Below, piece by piece: positions 10,657-21,220 of a stretch of 64,000 bases of DNA. Each line of letters opens with the position of its first letter. Position 1 is the first letter of the stretch. The position numbers and the translations under genes are program-made. The notes under the pieces are model-generated. The model did no database searches. It was given only the letters and a program-made list of their open reading frames with translations, and was not told the DNA's origin. The DNA comes from Haemaphysalis longicornis (lineage: Eukaryota > Arthropoda > Arachnida > Ixodida > Ixodidae): contig CM023454.1 in assembly GCA_013339765.2 (NCBI GenBank), positions 138,177,942-138,241,941 of the forward strand. The letters run 5' to 3'.

Positions 10657-13524
10657 CAATTTCGCATCCCAGTAAATGTATCGCCAGTTACCTCACCTCT
10701 CGCCATATCCAGAATAACCCACCAAACATACAAATGACGTCACCTTTTCTATTCTCTACACAAACATAAGAAGTATCATGCCGAAACGCGACGAAATATG
10801 CACCATAATTCAATCATCTGATTGGACGTTGTGATGTTGACAGAGACATGGCTTTCACCTTTTATCAAAGATTCTGAAGTTCTTCCATACCTAACCAATT
10901 TCACGTTGCATCGCCAGTACCGCTTATCCGGTCGATGTGGTGGCGTGCTCATGGCTATTAAAGATTCAATCCGTCACTTTATTATTAACATTACGAGTTC
11001 ACTGGAAGCCCTTTGGGTAGCTTGCGAAAGTTCACATGGGGTGATCATACTAGGTGTGTGTTACCGTCCCCCCAAACCAGAGCCCAACTTTAACCTCAAT
11101 TTTAATGACACCCTCGAAAGTCTGCACAAAATGTATCCCCGTACAAAGTTCATAATTTCCGGGGACTTCAATTACCCGTCTATAAAATGGTCAAACAACG
11201 TTTCCCTCCGCAGCGGTGAATGCGGCGATTTCCGATCATGTTTAGAAAACTACCAATTAACCCAAGTAATAACTCATGCCACCAGATAAACATTACACAG
11301 CTCTAATATATTAGACCTTAATCTAACATCGGATTTAAGTAGCCTTCATTCTCTCCATTACCTTAAAGAAATAAGTAATCAAAAAATTATTCTTGCCTCT
11401 TGCAGTTTTACCTTCCCAGAAAATAAGCCTACACCAAAGCAGATAAAACTCTACGGCCGTGGCAATTATGAAATAATTAACAACGAACTTGAACAATTTT
11501 ACATTTCATACGAACAGGGATTTAACAAGGGCACCATAGAAAATAATTGGAGGTTGCTAGTTGAAAAACGCAACAAACTAACTGATGCATATATACCAAG
11601 CATAAAAATTAAAAACAAAACATCCGCCCCTTGGTTTAACAACGCGATTAAAAAACTGATAAACCGGAAAAAACGCCTATTTAGACGGGCTAAAAAACAG
11701 AACCAACCATCCTTATGGAAAGAATATTCCGAGTCCATAAAATGCCTCTCGATTAGCATTCAAAACGCGAAACGCGATTTGTTTCGAACAACACTACCAG
11801 ACATGCTCAAAAAATAACCCTAGGAATTCTGCAAAAACAATAAACCAACAAACATCTTGCCGATAACCTTATCCGGTACGAATGACCAAACCGCTCAGTG
11901 ACGTAGATTCGCCCAATGCCTTAAACCATGCCTTTGTTCTGTTTCACGCGTGAACGTAGCTTTTGTGCGAACTTCGGAGAGACCCCCGAATCTATCATAA
12001 GCGATCCAATGTCACCTATTGAAATTTCTACAAATGGTATAAGTAACGTAATAGAAAAATGAACTTTCATCTGCAAGTGGAATGATAACTTAAACCAGCA
12101 AAGTATTAAAGAATACCCAATTGATAATTAGCGCAGCATTTCAGCTGCTCTTCTCACAATCCCTTTCGCAGGGACAGGTGCCGAGCGATTGGACACTCGG
12201 TAAAATCACCCCATTGTTCAAAAATGGCAACAAAATCATCCCCATATAACTACCGGCCCATATCGCTTACCAGTGTCCCATCCAAAATTATGGAGCACAT
12301 TTTATTTACCAACATCATTAATCACCTCGAACAGCACAACTTCATTCACCCTTCCCAAACATGGTTTTCGTAAAGGCCTGTCGTGTGAAACGCAACTGCT
12401 GCCTTCATTCATGACTTGCACACAAATCTTGACCGCAATATCCAAACTGACGCCATATTTCTTGACTTTGAAAAGGCTTTTGATAAAGTTCCTCACCACC
12501 GCCTTATGACCAAACTTTCTTTGCTTAACCTCGACCCATTTGTCTTGTCTTGGATTAATAACTTTCTCACTGACAGAAAACAGTTCGTCGTCATAAATAC
12601 AGCTAGTCCCAAATCTCTCCCGTCCTATCCGGTGTTCCCCAGGGAACAGTACTTGGCCCCCTGCTTTTCCTGATTTACATCAATGATCTTCCACACTGTA
12701 TTACTAACAATATAAGATTATTCGCCGACGATTGCGTTATTTACGCAACAATCGCTAGTCATGAAGATCAAGTAACTTTACAAGCAGACCTAACAGCCGT
12801 TCAAAATTGGTGCCACAAGTGGCAGATGAGCTTAAACATTTTTAAATGTAGATCAGTGTCTTTTCACAGACGTACTAATCCGTTTTTGTACAACTACGCC
12901 CTACATAACAGTTTTTTACAATCGACTACCTCTTATAAATACCTTGGAATACATATCTCAAGTGACCTATCTTGGACCCTCCACATTAATCACGTCATTT
13001 CAACAGCTAGTAGATCTTTAGGTTATATTCAACGAACCCTGAAGTTTGCTCCCAGCCACTTAAAAATATTAGCTTTCACCACAATAATACGCCCCAAACT
13101 GGAGTACGCCGCAGCAGTTTGGGACCCACACCAGATTACCTCATCCAAAACATAGAAGCCACCCAAAACCGCGCTGCCAGATTCGCCTTTTCCGATTACT
13201 CATCGTTCACCAGTGTAACAGACTTAAAGAAACGTGCCGCACTCATTCCTCTTAGTCACCGCCGAAAAACTGCGCGACTCGCATTATTCCACAAATTCTA
13301 TCACGCATCCCCATCTAGCATTTACGTCACCCAACGACCCCATTTCTCTGATCGTTGTTGCAACACTATGCAAGTTCATTACCCTCACCCCATAACTACC
13401 ACATTTGCAGAATCTTTCTTTATTCGACACAGCTAAGGAATGGAACGCCCTACCAGATACCATTGTTAGCATTCAGGATGCAGAAGCCTTTAAAAATGCC
13501 CTGACGACGATCATTGAACCGTAA
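10657..13524 (+). pseudogene. LINE-B ORF2: endonuclease / reverse transcriptase, frameshifted
   Basis: Same product as the LINE-A ORF2. Open pieces cover the endonuclease (10822-11289, with TETWLSPFIKDSEVL and GVCYRPP), the basic linker (11554-11817, RKKRLFRRAKKQ), the RT palm (12416-12673, FLDFEKAFDKV), and FADDCVIYATIASHEDQ followed by the C-terminal region (to about 13155 and 13119-13436). Breaks include a TAA at about 11287 and several single-base losses between 11810 and 12360. The product would be inactive. Confidence 0.88.
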
Positions 13525-13932
13525 TAAATTGCGGGGTAACTTTCTAACGTGCTCAACTTTTTTTTTTTCGTGTGACCTCCCATAATATTTCTTGCATAAT
13601 GGTTCCTGGTGTCATTTTCCTCGTACGGCGTGTATATATGTGTATGTATATGTGTATATGAAAGTATATATGTGCATACATATGTGTATATGTGTATATA
13701 TATATTGTACTTGACAATGTTTTGTACCTTTTAGGTGGTATCTTTTGCCACTGCAAATTGTTTTCATCCACAGTCCACAAACAACTGTACCTGTTCCCCC
13801 CCTCCTATCTTTTTTTTTTGTTGTTGTCTGTTTCTGCCGCTTCAGCTATATCCTAAATTGTTTGTTGTTTTATTGTGTTGCACATCCAATTTTGCCTTTA
13901 CCAATGCCTTGTATACCCACCCCTCATGTAAT

Positions 13933-13950
13933 GTCCCTTCTGTTAGGGAC
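13933..13950 (+). promoter_or_regulatory. 3'-terminal hairpin of LINE-B
   Basis: GTCCCT and AGGGAC form a perfect 6-bp stem with a TCTGTT loop, 8-10 bases before the A-rich tail. The equivalent stem is present in LINE-C with a shorter loop. Confidence 0.55.
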
Positions 13951-13985
13951 CCTTGAGGAAAATAAAAAAATAAATAAAAAATAAA

Positions 13986-14584
13986 GTCATACCTTTTCTT
14001 CCCTGAATTTATCCCTTGTGGTCGGGGTTAGCGCTCACCATCTCTGCGGAGTATTTGAATTTTGTTACTTCTAGCGTTTCGTTGGTTAAGCCGAAGAAGA
14101 CAATATTTTCAATGCCTATTCTTTATTACCTTCAGTTAATGCATATTTATTTTTAGCCCACGACCGTCCTTCCTCATTGCAGTTTCTCAAGCTTCTTTGC
14201 ATGTGTTCTGCAGTACAACTCAACAACAATATATTACCTGGAAAACTGAAATCGCTCAAGTATTCCTCGTTCATCATTATTCCTGTGTTTTCCTAGTCAA
14301 GCTTACTAAATAGCCCCTTCGTACATGCTGCAAATGGTTTTGGAGCTATGGTAATTTACCCCTTTGCTTGAGCAGGGTTATGTGACCCGAGCATCTCCTC
14401 GATATGTTTTCTAGAAGTAGTATGTAGGTTTTATCGATTACCTGGTCTTTTAGTACATCTTAAATAGCTGCGGTCAGTACAGAAACATTACGCGTAACAT
14501 GGACGACCTCATTAAAGTTGTAGAACGACTCTACACCAGGTTAGCGACGTTACAGACGGGTAACTACTGAGTATACACCCTGCA
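13986..14584. other. Unassigned spacer
   Basis: About 600 bp with no recognised coding motif or repeat. It separates the LINE-B tail from an RTE fossil. Confidence 0.55.
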
Positions 14585-15100
14585 CTTGCGATATTCCACT
14601 AGTAACTCCATAGGAATTTTGAAAATCTTTCAAATGCATGAAATTAAAAAAGTGGCAAGTGCCGACGGCATAACCGTACCTTTTTTGAGGAGATTTTGTT
14701 CTGGAAAAGCTTGCTGCACTGTTTCCGGAACGATTGAAGACAGAAAAAAGGCCCATAACATAGAAATATGCCTTCATTATTCTGCAGCACGACACAGGAG
14801 TCCACGAGGATCCCAAGAATTACAGACTCATCAGCTAAACACAGTTGTTTACAAGATTTTTACCAAGGGGACAGTTAGCCAAACAGCTGACAGCCTGCAT
14901 TCCAATCAACAAAGAAAGCACGCTGGGATAAGGAAGGGTACTGACCATGGATCACATCCATGTCGTAAACCAAGTGACATAAACGCCCGCACAATACACG
15001 ACAACCCTTTAAACGGCATTTATTGATTACGACAACGCATTTAATTTGGTTCTGACCGCAGCAGTGCAAACCGTTCGTCTGCAACTAGATTGAAAAAGTG
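14585..15100 (+). pseudogene. RTE-type reverse transcriptase remnant
   Basis: Reading across frames gives pieces typical of RTE/BovB-like RT in the right order: DPKNYRLIS, LFTRF, TMDHIHVVNQV and AFIDYDNAFNLV. The catalytic-region sequence AFIDYEKAFD of the family is altered to AFIDYDNAFN. Several stops and shifts interrupt it, and neither ORF ends nor the FADD motif are present. It is the same broad family as the minus-strand element at 28000-29905 but a different, older copy. Confidence 0.75.
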
Positions 15101-15489
15101 ATTTCGCGTCACAGGGCATTTATTTTCTTGGGTCGAGGAATATCCGCACAGTTATATCTTTTGTGGTAACAATGTCAATTGAATGCTCCAAGTCTCTTCG
15201 TTCTGCCATATGCAAAATAATGTCATTCATTACCATTCAATTTTTTCAGCCTTTAAAGTGTTTTAAGGGAAATCAGCACTCGACGAGTGGAAATTACTGT
15301 AGGCTTTGGGCCTCGCTGAAGCTGTATGGTGGGCTCGACTTGAAGCCTGTCAATGACATAAAACACACCACTTCTTGAAGCACAGCTTCAAGGCTCTGAG
15401 CAGCTGCAGAACATTTTCTACTGATTCTTAGTACGCAATTTACCACTAAAAAAAAGTAGAAAAAATGCTCTCTAGATGCACACATGTTT
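15101..15489. other. Unassigned spacer
   Basis: A few short frames without recognised motifs. It lies between an RTE fossil and the inverted arm of a Jockey-type element. Confidence 0.5.
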
Positions 15490-15511
15490 GAAAGTGTGCC
15501 TAAAGAAGAAC

Positions 15512-16173
15512 CTAGCCGTGACGAACGCCTCTTTTAAGGTAGTAGTAGGCTTTGGGCGTTGCGTCCCGGGATTGAGACGAATGGGTCGGTGATCTAGAAA
15601 GCAACGAACCCAGTTCTGTGCCTTTTACTGGGACGGCAGTCGCCACACCTAGGACTGTGCTTTCTTGGATTATCTTGTCGAAAGCCTTGTAAACAACCAG
15701 ACCATCGGAGTAGTCAGGAGTATTCTTGAGGGACGTTCGATTAACATCTCGGCGAAGCCAAAGATAGCCATGTTTTTCCAAATAAGGGGGGAAGAAAGTC
15801 ATGGAGTGCAAAAGCCAACTAGTCTGCTCGAGATATTCTTTAAGCTTTTTATTGATCATTCCATCTATTAATGTGCATAGGACAGGAATAAAGCAATGCG
15901 CCTGATCTTCAGGTTAATGACGGTCTTTGCCCGGCCAGGGTATAGTAGACATTTTGAGGTGGTCAGAACTTCTCCCGTGTCATAGGATTGCTTTAGGAGA
16001 GCCAAAAGTGCCTCGTTCTCATTGAGTCGTCGGTTATGAATTTCGTGCCACTTTATTTGGTGTTCGCCCTGTGCTGACTTAGGCTTTCCCTGTGACATAG
16101 CTACTTGGAGCTGGCATAAAGTGAAGGCGGAGTCCAGGTATCCAATGGGTTTAGTAATCTCCATATCAGGCAT
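15512..16173 (-). pseudogene. Jockey-type RT, N-terminal half (inverted arm)
   Basis: Two open pieces: 16173-15868 (FTLCQLQVAMSQGKPKSAQG, then a helical region) and 15859-15512 (LWLRRDVNRTSLKNTPDYSD, VVYKAFDKIIQEST, SRSPTHSSQSR). These match in order the pre-palm, the region before the first catalytic Asp and the KAFD..sHe motif of Jockey/I RTs. The motif-A Asp (usually vDi.KAFD) reads VVYKAFD, so a catalytic residue is lost. A frameshift separates the two pieces. Confidence 0.7.
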
Positions 16174-16439
16174 TGGACAAGGAGCTGTGTCCTCGGTAGT
16201 TGCAATAAGGAAAACGGTGGTTAGAAAAGTTTCAGACTGAAGAATTTTTGGTATTCATTGATCTTGTAGAGACGTGTCAGTTTCATGATCGTCGTGGCGT
16301 TTTTCACGTACTCCGTACTTTTTGTGAGGCTGTGAGCACTTCGCAAAACTTTGTCAACGTGCGCAGCCGGTAGATACAATTCCACGGTACTAGTCAAGGA
16401 TTCTCATGCCAAGCTGCTTGCTTGATTCAGTGAGCTACA

Positions 16440-18165
16440 AACCCAGACAGGTCAGCTTGAGGGACCGTATAAACTTTTGAAAATTTTACTTCCTAGTTGA
16501 CAACAGTATACGTTTCCTCAGAAAAACAGAGTCTGGTGCTCGCTTCGCCAAGTACGCAGAAGATATCGTCGTGTGGACAGATGGTGTCGATTATAACTCG
16601 AAAAAAGATGTAAATTGAAATTCAAGCAGCTGTGTTCAGCAGGGAGTGCATGCTCGCTACAATATATCTGCAATTACAGCGTAATAAGAGACTTCCACAG
16701 CGTTGTCTGCAACCGCACGACGCACTCGGATGAAACCAACGAACGTAAGGTGGCCAACATGGTTATTACCTCACAAATTGGCATTATTAAGCTCCTAGGG
16801 TCGCAGATAAATAGTTGTAATGCTCTTGATACATGAATTCGCCATTAAAAATTACTTGGCGCTCTCTATTATACTTAATAACTCGCCTATCTGAAAAATA
16901 TGCCGGATAACGTCCGAACGCATATCTCAAGCTTGCTCCTTCCGTTGCGCGGACGATTGACTTACGGATTTCCCGTTTATAAATTGCGTCCCCACATTTA
17001 AACGAGCTGAACATCTCCACCAGGCTTGTAATCCGGACCATCACGGGGCTTCCACTCCATACCAAAACAGACGTACTGTCGGAAACAGTATCGCTTCCTC
17101 CCTTCTCTAACCTGCTAGGAAAGACGACTTCTTGGTTTCAGAAGCACCTTGAATATGTACCTCTATACCAATATATTTTGAAGTGGGACACCTTAAACTT
17201 AAACAGTAGTTTAAATGGTGACGCTTTTCTGCCTGCTATTCCACGCTGGGAGTGACGCGCCGAACCCTAGGGTGCCTTATGCCACCTCAGACGGCTACCC
17301 ATTTCTCGCCGTAGCCGCTAGTGCAGGAACATGATGTTCGCACTCGCAAACGAGAAAGCTCAGGTTCAAATCGACATTTTCACTGGCGCAGCAATGAAAG
17401 GCACAAATGCAGAGGTTGCGTGGACCGGCCGTGACATCCCCCATGTTAATGGTTGTCGCAATTTTCCAAACCCATAACGTTTCACTGTTGAAGTCGAGCA
17501 TTTCGGAATCCTCAGGTCCAATCATATCATACATAGTGCGCCCCCATTTGTCACCACATACAAGTTACGTGCTATCACTGACCCCCATGTCGCTCTACGG
17601 CAACTGAGCATGACCTTCTTGCCCTAACTGAACACGACCTATGGCCACCAAACGTTTTTACAAAATCCGAGACCCCGCACTAGTAGGGTTGAAAGATATG
17701 TCTGCTCCGGGCTACTGCTCACACACACGGGGCGGACGGAAACCAGTCGGCACATAATCCTGCCCGGGAGTGTTTACACAATCCGCCCACGGTTCCCGCG
17801 TCCATCCTCGAACAACCTGACCCTCAATATGCGTGCAAAGTGGACTGGCAGCTAAAATACCCTCCAAGTGAGACAATCAGCCACTAATGGCATGCCGACG
17901 CCTCAGAAACTGGCTTTCTTGCTGCCCTGAGTCCCTAACAAGAACAGATGAAATTTCTAATAATAAAGTCCTCGATGACTCGGTCGACACTACGGACGTC
18001 ATTTCCAAATTGAAAACACTCAGGCACATTGCAGTTCTTCGGTCCCACTACTGGCGCAGCCATAATAGACGTAACATCTTCCACCTAATCTGTGCATGTT
18101 CAGCTTACTCGACTGACTGCGACAAGTTCCCCAAAACGCAAGTACGCCCGAACGTTCTTTAGAAC
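16440..18165 (+). pseudogene. Jockey-type RT C-terminal half and RNase H-like remnant
   Basis: RFAKYAEDIVVWTDG (16541-16585) corresponds to the RT motif C block, with YADD changed to YAED. Near 17700-17775 the frame TAHTHGADGNQSAHNPARE resembles the RNase H segment with a PAH..GNE.AH core found in Jockey/I elements. In between, stops and shifts leave no long frame. It reads in the opposite direction to the N-terminal half just upstream. Confidence 0.6.
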
Positions 18166-18487
18166 ATGTCTAACATGTCAGAAAAATCACAGAATGTTAC
18201 AGCAAATTACAGGATTTGCTCTAAAAACGAGTCGCTATGAAATTGTATGATGGTGAAATGTACCCCCTCTCTAGATGACCCCTCATGAACAGCCTTTGTG
18301 GCTCCCGAACGGTTCCTTTTTTATACCCGGATTATCATCGTATTAGAGTGCCCTTGCCACTACTTCAGCTGCGCGTATGGTACCCCTTAGGGGGTAACCA
18401 TACGTCACGTGCTAAGAGACCATTCAAAGTGCAGTGAAAAGATTCATATGAACTATCTTCCGTTACCCATTTTCCCATATCCCACAA

Positions 18488-19146
18488 CTAGGGATACCAA
18501 CGTCCTCTGAATAAAGTCGTCCATTGCATTCTATTGTTTCGGTTTATTGCTACGTACTCAGTGCAGCAAGCTTGGCTTCGTGAATGCAGCGGCTCTAAGA
18601 ATAGGCATGAGGCTTCGTTTTGGATAGGAGAATTTTTGCCAGGTTTTCTTTTTACTGAGCAATGAAGCTCACATTCATGGATGATGTTGATTTGCTCACC
18701 CAGGTATGTTGCAACCTTCGAATTTGTTAATTTTAGGGTAGGCGGCGGTCTCCAGTGCTGCACTCGTTGCTCTGTGAGAAAGGTCATGTCGGAGCACGTC
18801 TACTCACTAAAGCAGACGTCACGCCGATTTACGAGAATGATTTTCAGCCAGTCTGTGGATGAACCTTCTACAGTCTTCAATGTGAGGGTTCTCAAAGAAG
18901 ATTCCTCATCGGAGTCATTACCTTGTTTGGCACCCAGCATTTGTAATTTTCTCTGTGTTTTTTTTCGTGTATGACGGAAAAGCCCGTGTAATATGCAAAT
19001 TTTACACACGCATGGCAGGAAAGGCCATACGCGGGACAATGTTGGAGCAGATGTATGATTCCACACCGGCCACACCTGCTGCCTGTAGTACGCTCTGGCG
19101 CTGTTTCATTGTGCGGACTCTTTCTTCGCGGAGCTGTTGGTTTCAC
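18488..19146 (-). pseudogene. Ty3/gypsy-type Gag zinc knuckle and protease-region fragment
   Basis: The minus frame from 19146 reads CGRCGIIHLLQHCPAYG then CHAC, a CxxCGxxHxxxxCPAxG knuckle typical of the Gag-Pol junction of metazoan gypsy elements. Frames 19075-18800 and 18787-18488 continue with a region comparable to the retroviral-type protease and the linker before RT (SSTDWLKIILVNRR, then SKVATYLGEQINIIHECEL), but no DTG active site is visible. No LTRs or RT are attached. It is a small, frameshifted scrap. Confidence 0.65.
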
Positions 19147-19440
19147 TCTTCCAATGCGCTTGCGAGCTTTTTTTGTCGCCCTTGCTTGGTTTTCTCTTCA
19201 AGTAGTCTACAGTTCGTTTTTTGTTAATGTGCGGTCATTGCGAGGTCGCCTCCAAGGTCACATCACCTGCTCAGAAATTTCGACCGCTCTATACGTAGCG
19301 ATGTTTTTCAAGTGTTAAATTCTATCACGGCTTGGCCTTATCGTAATGCATCGTCACGAATGCCGATGGTGATCCTGTCGCCTAAATGGCGGTCATGCCT
19401 GTCACCGAAATCGCAATGTGCCGCTTAATACTGGAGCTCA

Positions 19441-19590
19441 ACCACGACTTTGCCAATCCGCTTTATTTATTTCTTTATTTTTTGTTTGCCTATTTATTTA
19501 ATTTTTTATTTATTTATTTGTTTAAATATTTATCTATGTATTTATTTATTGATTTTTTGTTTTATTTATATATTTATTTAAAATACCTTA
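19441..19590. repeat. T-rich low-complexity tract (TTTAT)n
   Basis: About 150 bp of interrupted tttatttat units. In the minus direction it reads as an AAATA-rich tail, so it may be the 3' end of a minus-strand LINE whose body is no longer recognisable (19600-20160). Confidence 0.7.
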
Positions 19591-19764
19591 AAGGCTTCTT
19601 TACAGGGCATCGTGTAAGGGGGTAGACAGGTAAGGCGTTACAGATCATACAGAATTTTTTAACGTATTACAAAACATAGCAGAACAACTAATGGCCTCGA
19701 GGATTGCAACCTAAATTAAAGTCGGAAGACGATGACAAGATGAAAGTATATTGCAAAGGAGTAT

Positions 19765-19793
19765 TCATCTTGTCAAGTATATTGACAAGATGA
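19765..19793. repeat. Small perfect inverted repeat
   Basis: Twelve-base arms (tcatcttgtcaa / ttgacaagatga) surround a 5-base loop (gtata). The element lies in the unassigned tract between a T-rich tail and a LINE 3' end. No function is evident. Confidence 0.6.
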
Positions 19794-20159
19794 AATATAT
19801 TGCAAATATACGCACAAGAATGAAAAGTAAACGAAACGCAATCAGGGCAGTAGATGATGAAAACAGCAACCAAAGATAGGCGACTATATAGACGCGACGC
19901 CCACAAATGAGTTGCTATAGTTTACAGTACACACAAAAAACCCTAAAAAAGAACGCAGAACCTATGCCCACACTCAAAATACATTTTTACTATACAGCAT
20001 TTATAGTCGGACGCAAAGTGCGACACCGAAAAAAACAAAGAAAAAAACATAAAAGACCGTGCTGTGGTACACAGACGACAGCTTCCTGTGGCCTTCAAGT
20101 ACACTTTTAGAGTTACATACGAGGGATACAGGGCATGACATAATAAAAAAATGTACAAA

Positions 20160-21075
20160 GCAGTGAATGAATGAATGAGTTAATAAATGCCTTTATTTTT
20201 CGTAAAGTATACATAAACAGTACGACGGACAATTTGGGAAAACTTTGCTCGCAGGTAACTTGACCAGCCCAAAAGCCCGGTACATACACAGGGCAGCAAG
20301 ACAGCGGGACGAAAAGGAAAAGAAAGAAAAAAAGAAAGAAAAAACAGAAAAGAAAAGACTTATAAGATCTTATTGCCAATAGAGATTAAACAGCAATTGT
20401 CGAAAGGAATTATTGTCTGATACTGTTGCAACGTTATCTAGGAGACCATTTCACAAACGTATGGCGCGAGGAAGAGCAGACGAATTGAACGCATCAGGTG
20501 ATCCAAATAACCGCGTGGAAATGAAGTGATTATGCAACCTACGTTAAGTAATGCAGGGAACATCAAGATGAGGTGGAAAGGTTGGTTGCTACACACGTAT
20601 TCGTGAAAGAGGCAACGAAGAGAAATGTCGCGTCAAGGGCTGAGGGGTGAAAGCAAAGGCTGTGGTTACTTTGAGTTATGCTGCTGTGGTAGTCATGATT
20701 GCGTGAAATGAAACGGGCCGCCCTATTCTGAATCACTTCAAGCGTATAATGAAGAAGGTCTGCTGAGGTGGCGAGACCAGGACGGCCAATTCAAACTGTA
20801 GGCGGACGAATGTTTGATAGGCTAGTTGTCGGACGTGAGTGCCACAGCTATGCCAATTGCGTTGTAGATATCCCAAAGACTAGGAAGCTTTTGCGCTAAT
20901 GGTGGTACTGTGAAGAGACAGGAGAGATTATGTGTGAAGTATCCTCCAAGGCACTTATAGGAAGAAGCCAGTGAGAGTGGGCAATTATTGATAGTGTAGC
21001 GAAAGGTAGAAAAGTTTTGATTGCGCGTAGTGGATATTATTTTGCAATTTTCTGTATTCATTGACATTACGAATA
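20160..21075 (-). pseudogene. CR1-like LINE, RT C-terminal end and 3' UTR
   Basis: The minus frame 21067-20822 reads STFRYTINNCPLSLASSYKC followed by LGGYFTHNLS. It corresponds to the RT thumb block with the YKYLGV.l...LSW signature of CR1/L2-type elements. Downstream on the minus strand (20800-20400) the frame is broken but keeps the flavour of an ORF2 C terminus. The sequence ends in an ATTCATTCATTC tail near 20165-20180, typical of tick LINE ends. The 5' part is missing. Confidence 0.65.
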
Positions 21076-21220
21076 TGTTACACTAGTCATAATGCGGTAA
21101 AGGTCGTTTTGCCGTGTTACCTATACGTCGCCGCAGTATATACGAATTATGCAATTATGCAATCAACTGCGAAATTCGCATGCAGGATGAAATGTTATTT
21201 GGCGGATCATTTATATAGAT

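Larger units (their letters stand above)
8235..13985 (+). repeat. Duplicated ~5.7 kb block, copy B (flank plus LINE-B)
   Basis: This is the second copy of the 1014-6760 block, in direct orientation about 7.2 kb downstream. Its flank (8235-9418) contains a 126-codon minus-strand open frame (8234-8614) that is interrupted in copy A and matches nothing I know, so I do not call it a gene. After the tail the two copies diverge completely. No convincing target-site duplication was found around either block. Confidence 0.9.
9419..13985 (+). mobile_element. LINE-B: second near-full-length copy of the same LINE
   Basis: It has the same architecture as LINE-A: repeated leader, TATA-like box, candidate intron, 2A-bearing ORF1, same-frame UAG, endonuclease/RT, microsatellite, hairpin and AAATA tail. 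Differences are mostly single-base indels, many in short homopolymers. Its RT region (about 12700-13150) is open through FADDCVIYA and the downstream segment where LINE-A is broken, whereas its ORF1 and linker are broken where LINE-A is open. The two copies are therefore complementary in damage. Confidence 0.9.
15490..18190 (+). mobile_element. Jockey-type LINE with inverted 5' part
   Basis: The left part (15490 to about 16200) encodes, on the minus strand, the N-terminal half of a Jockey/I-type RT, ending just before the GVPQG position. The right part (about 16440-18190) encodes, on the plus strand, the sequence from YADD through a RNase H-like region. The two halves are consecutive in an ordinary ORF2 but face opposite ways. 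That is the layout produced by twin priming during LINE insertion. Both parts are heavily mutated. Confidence 0.65.
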
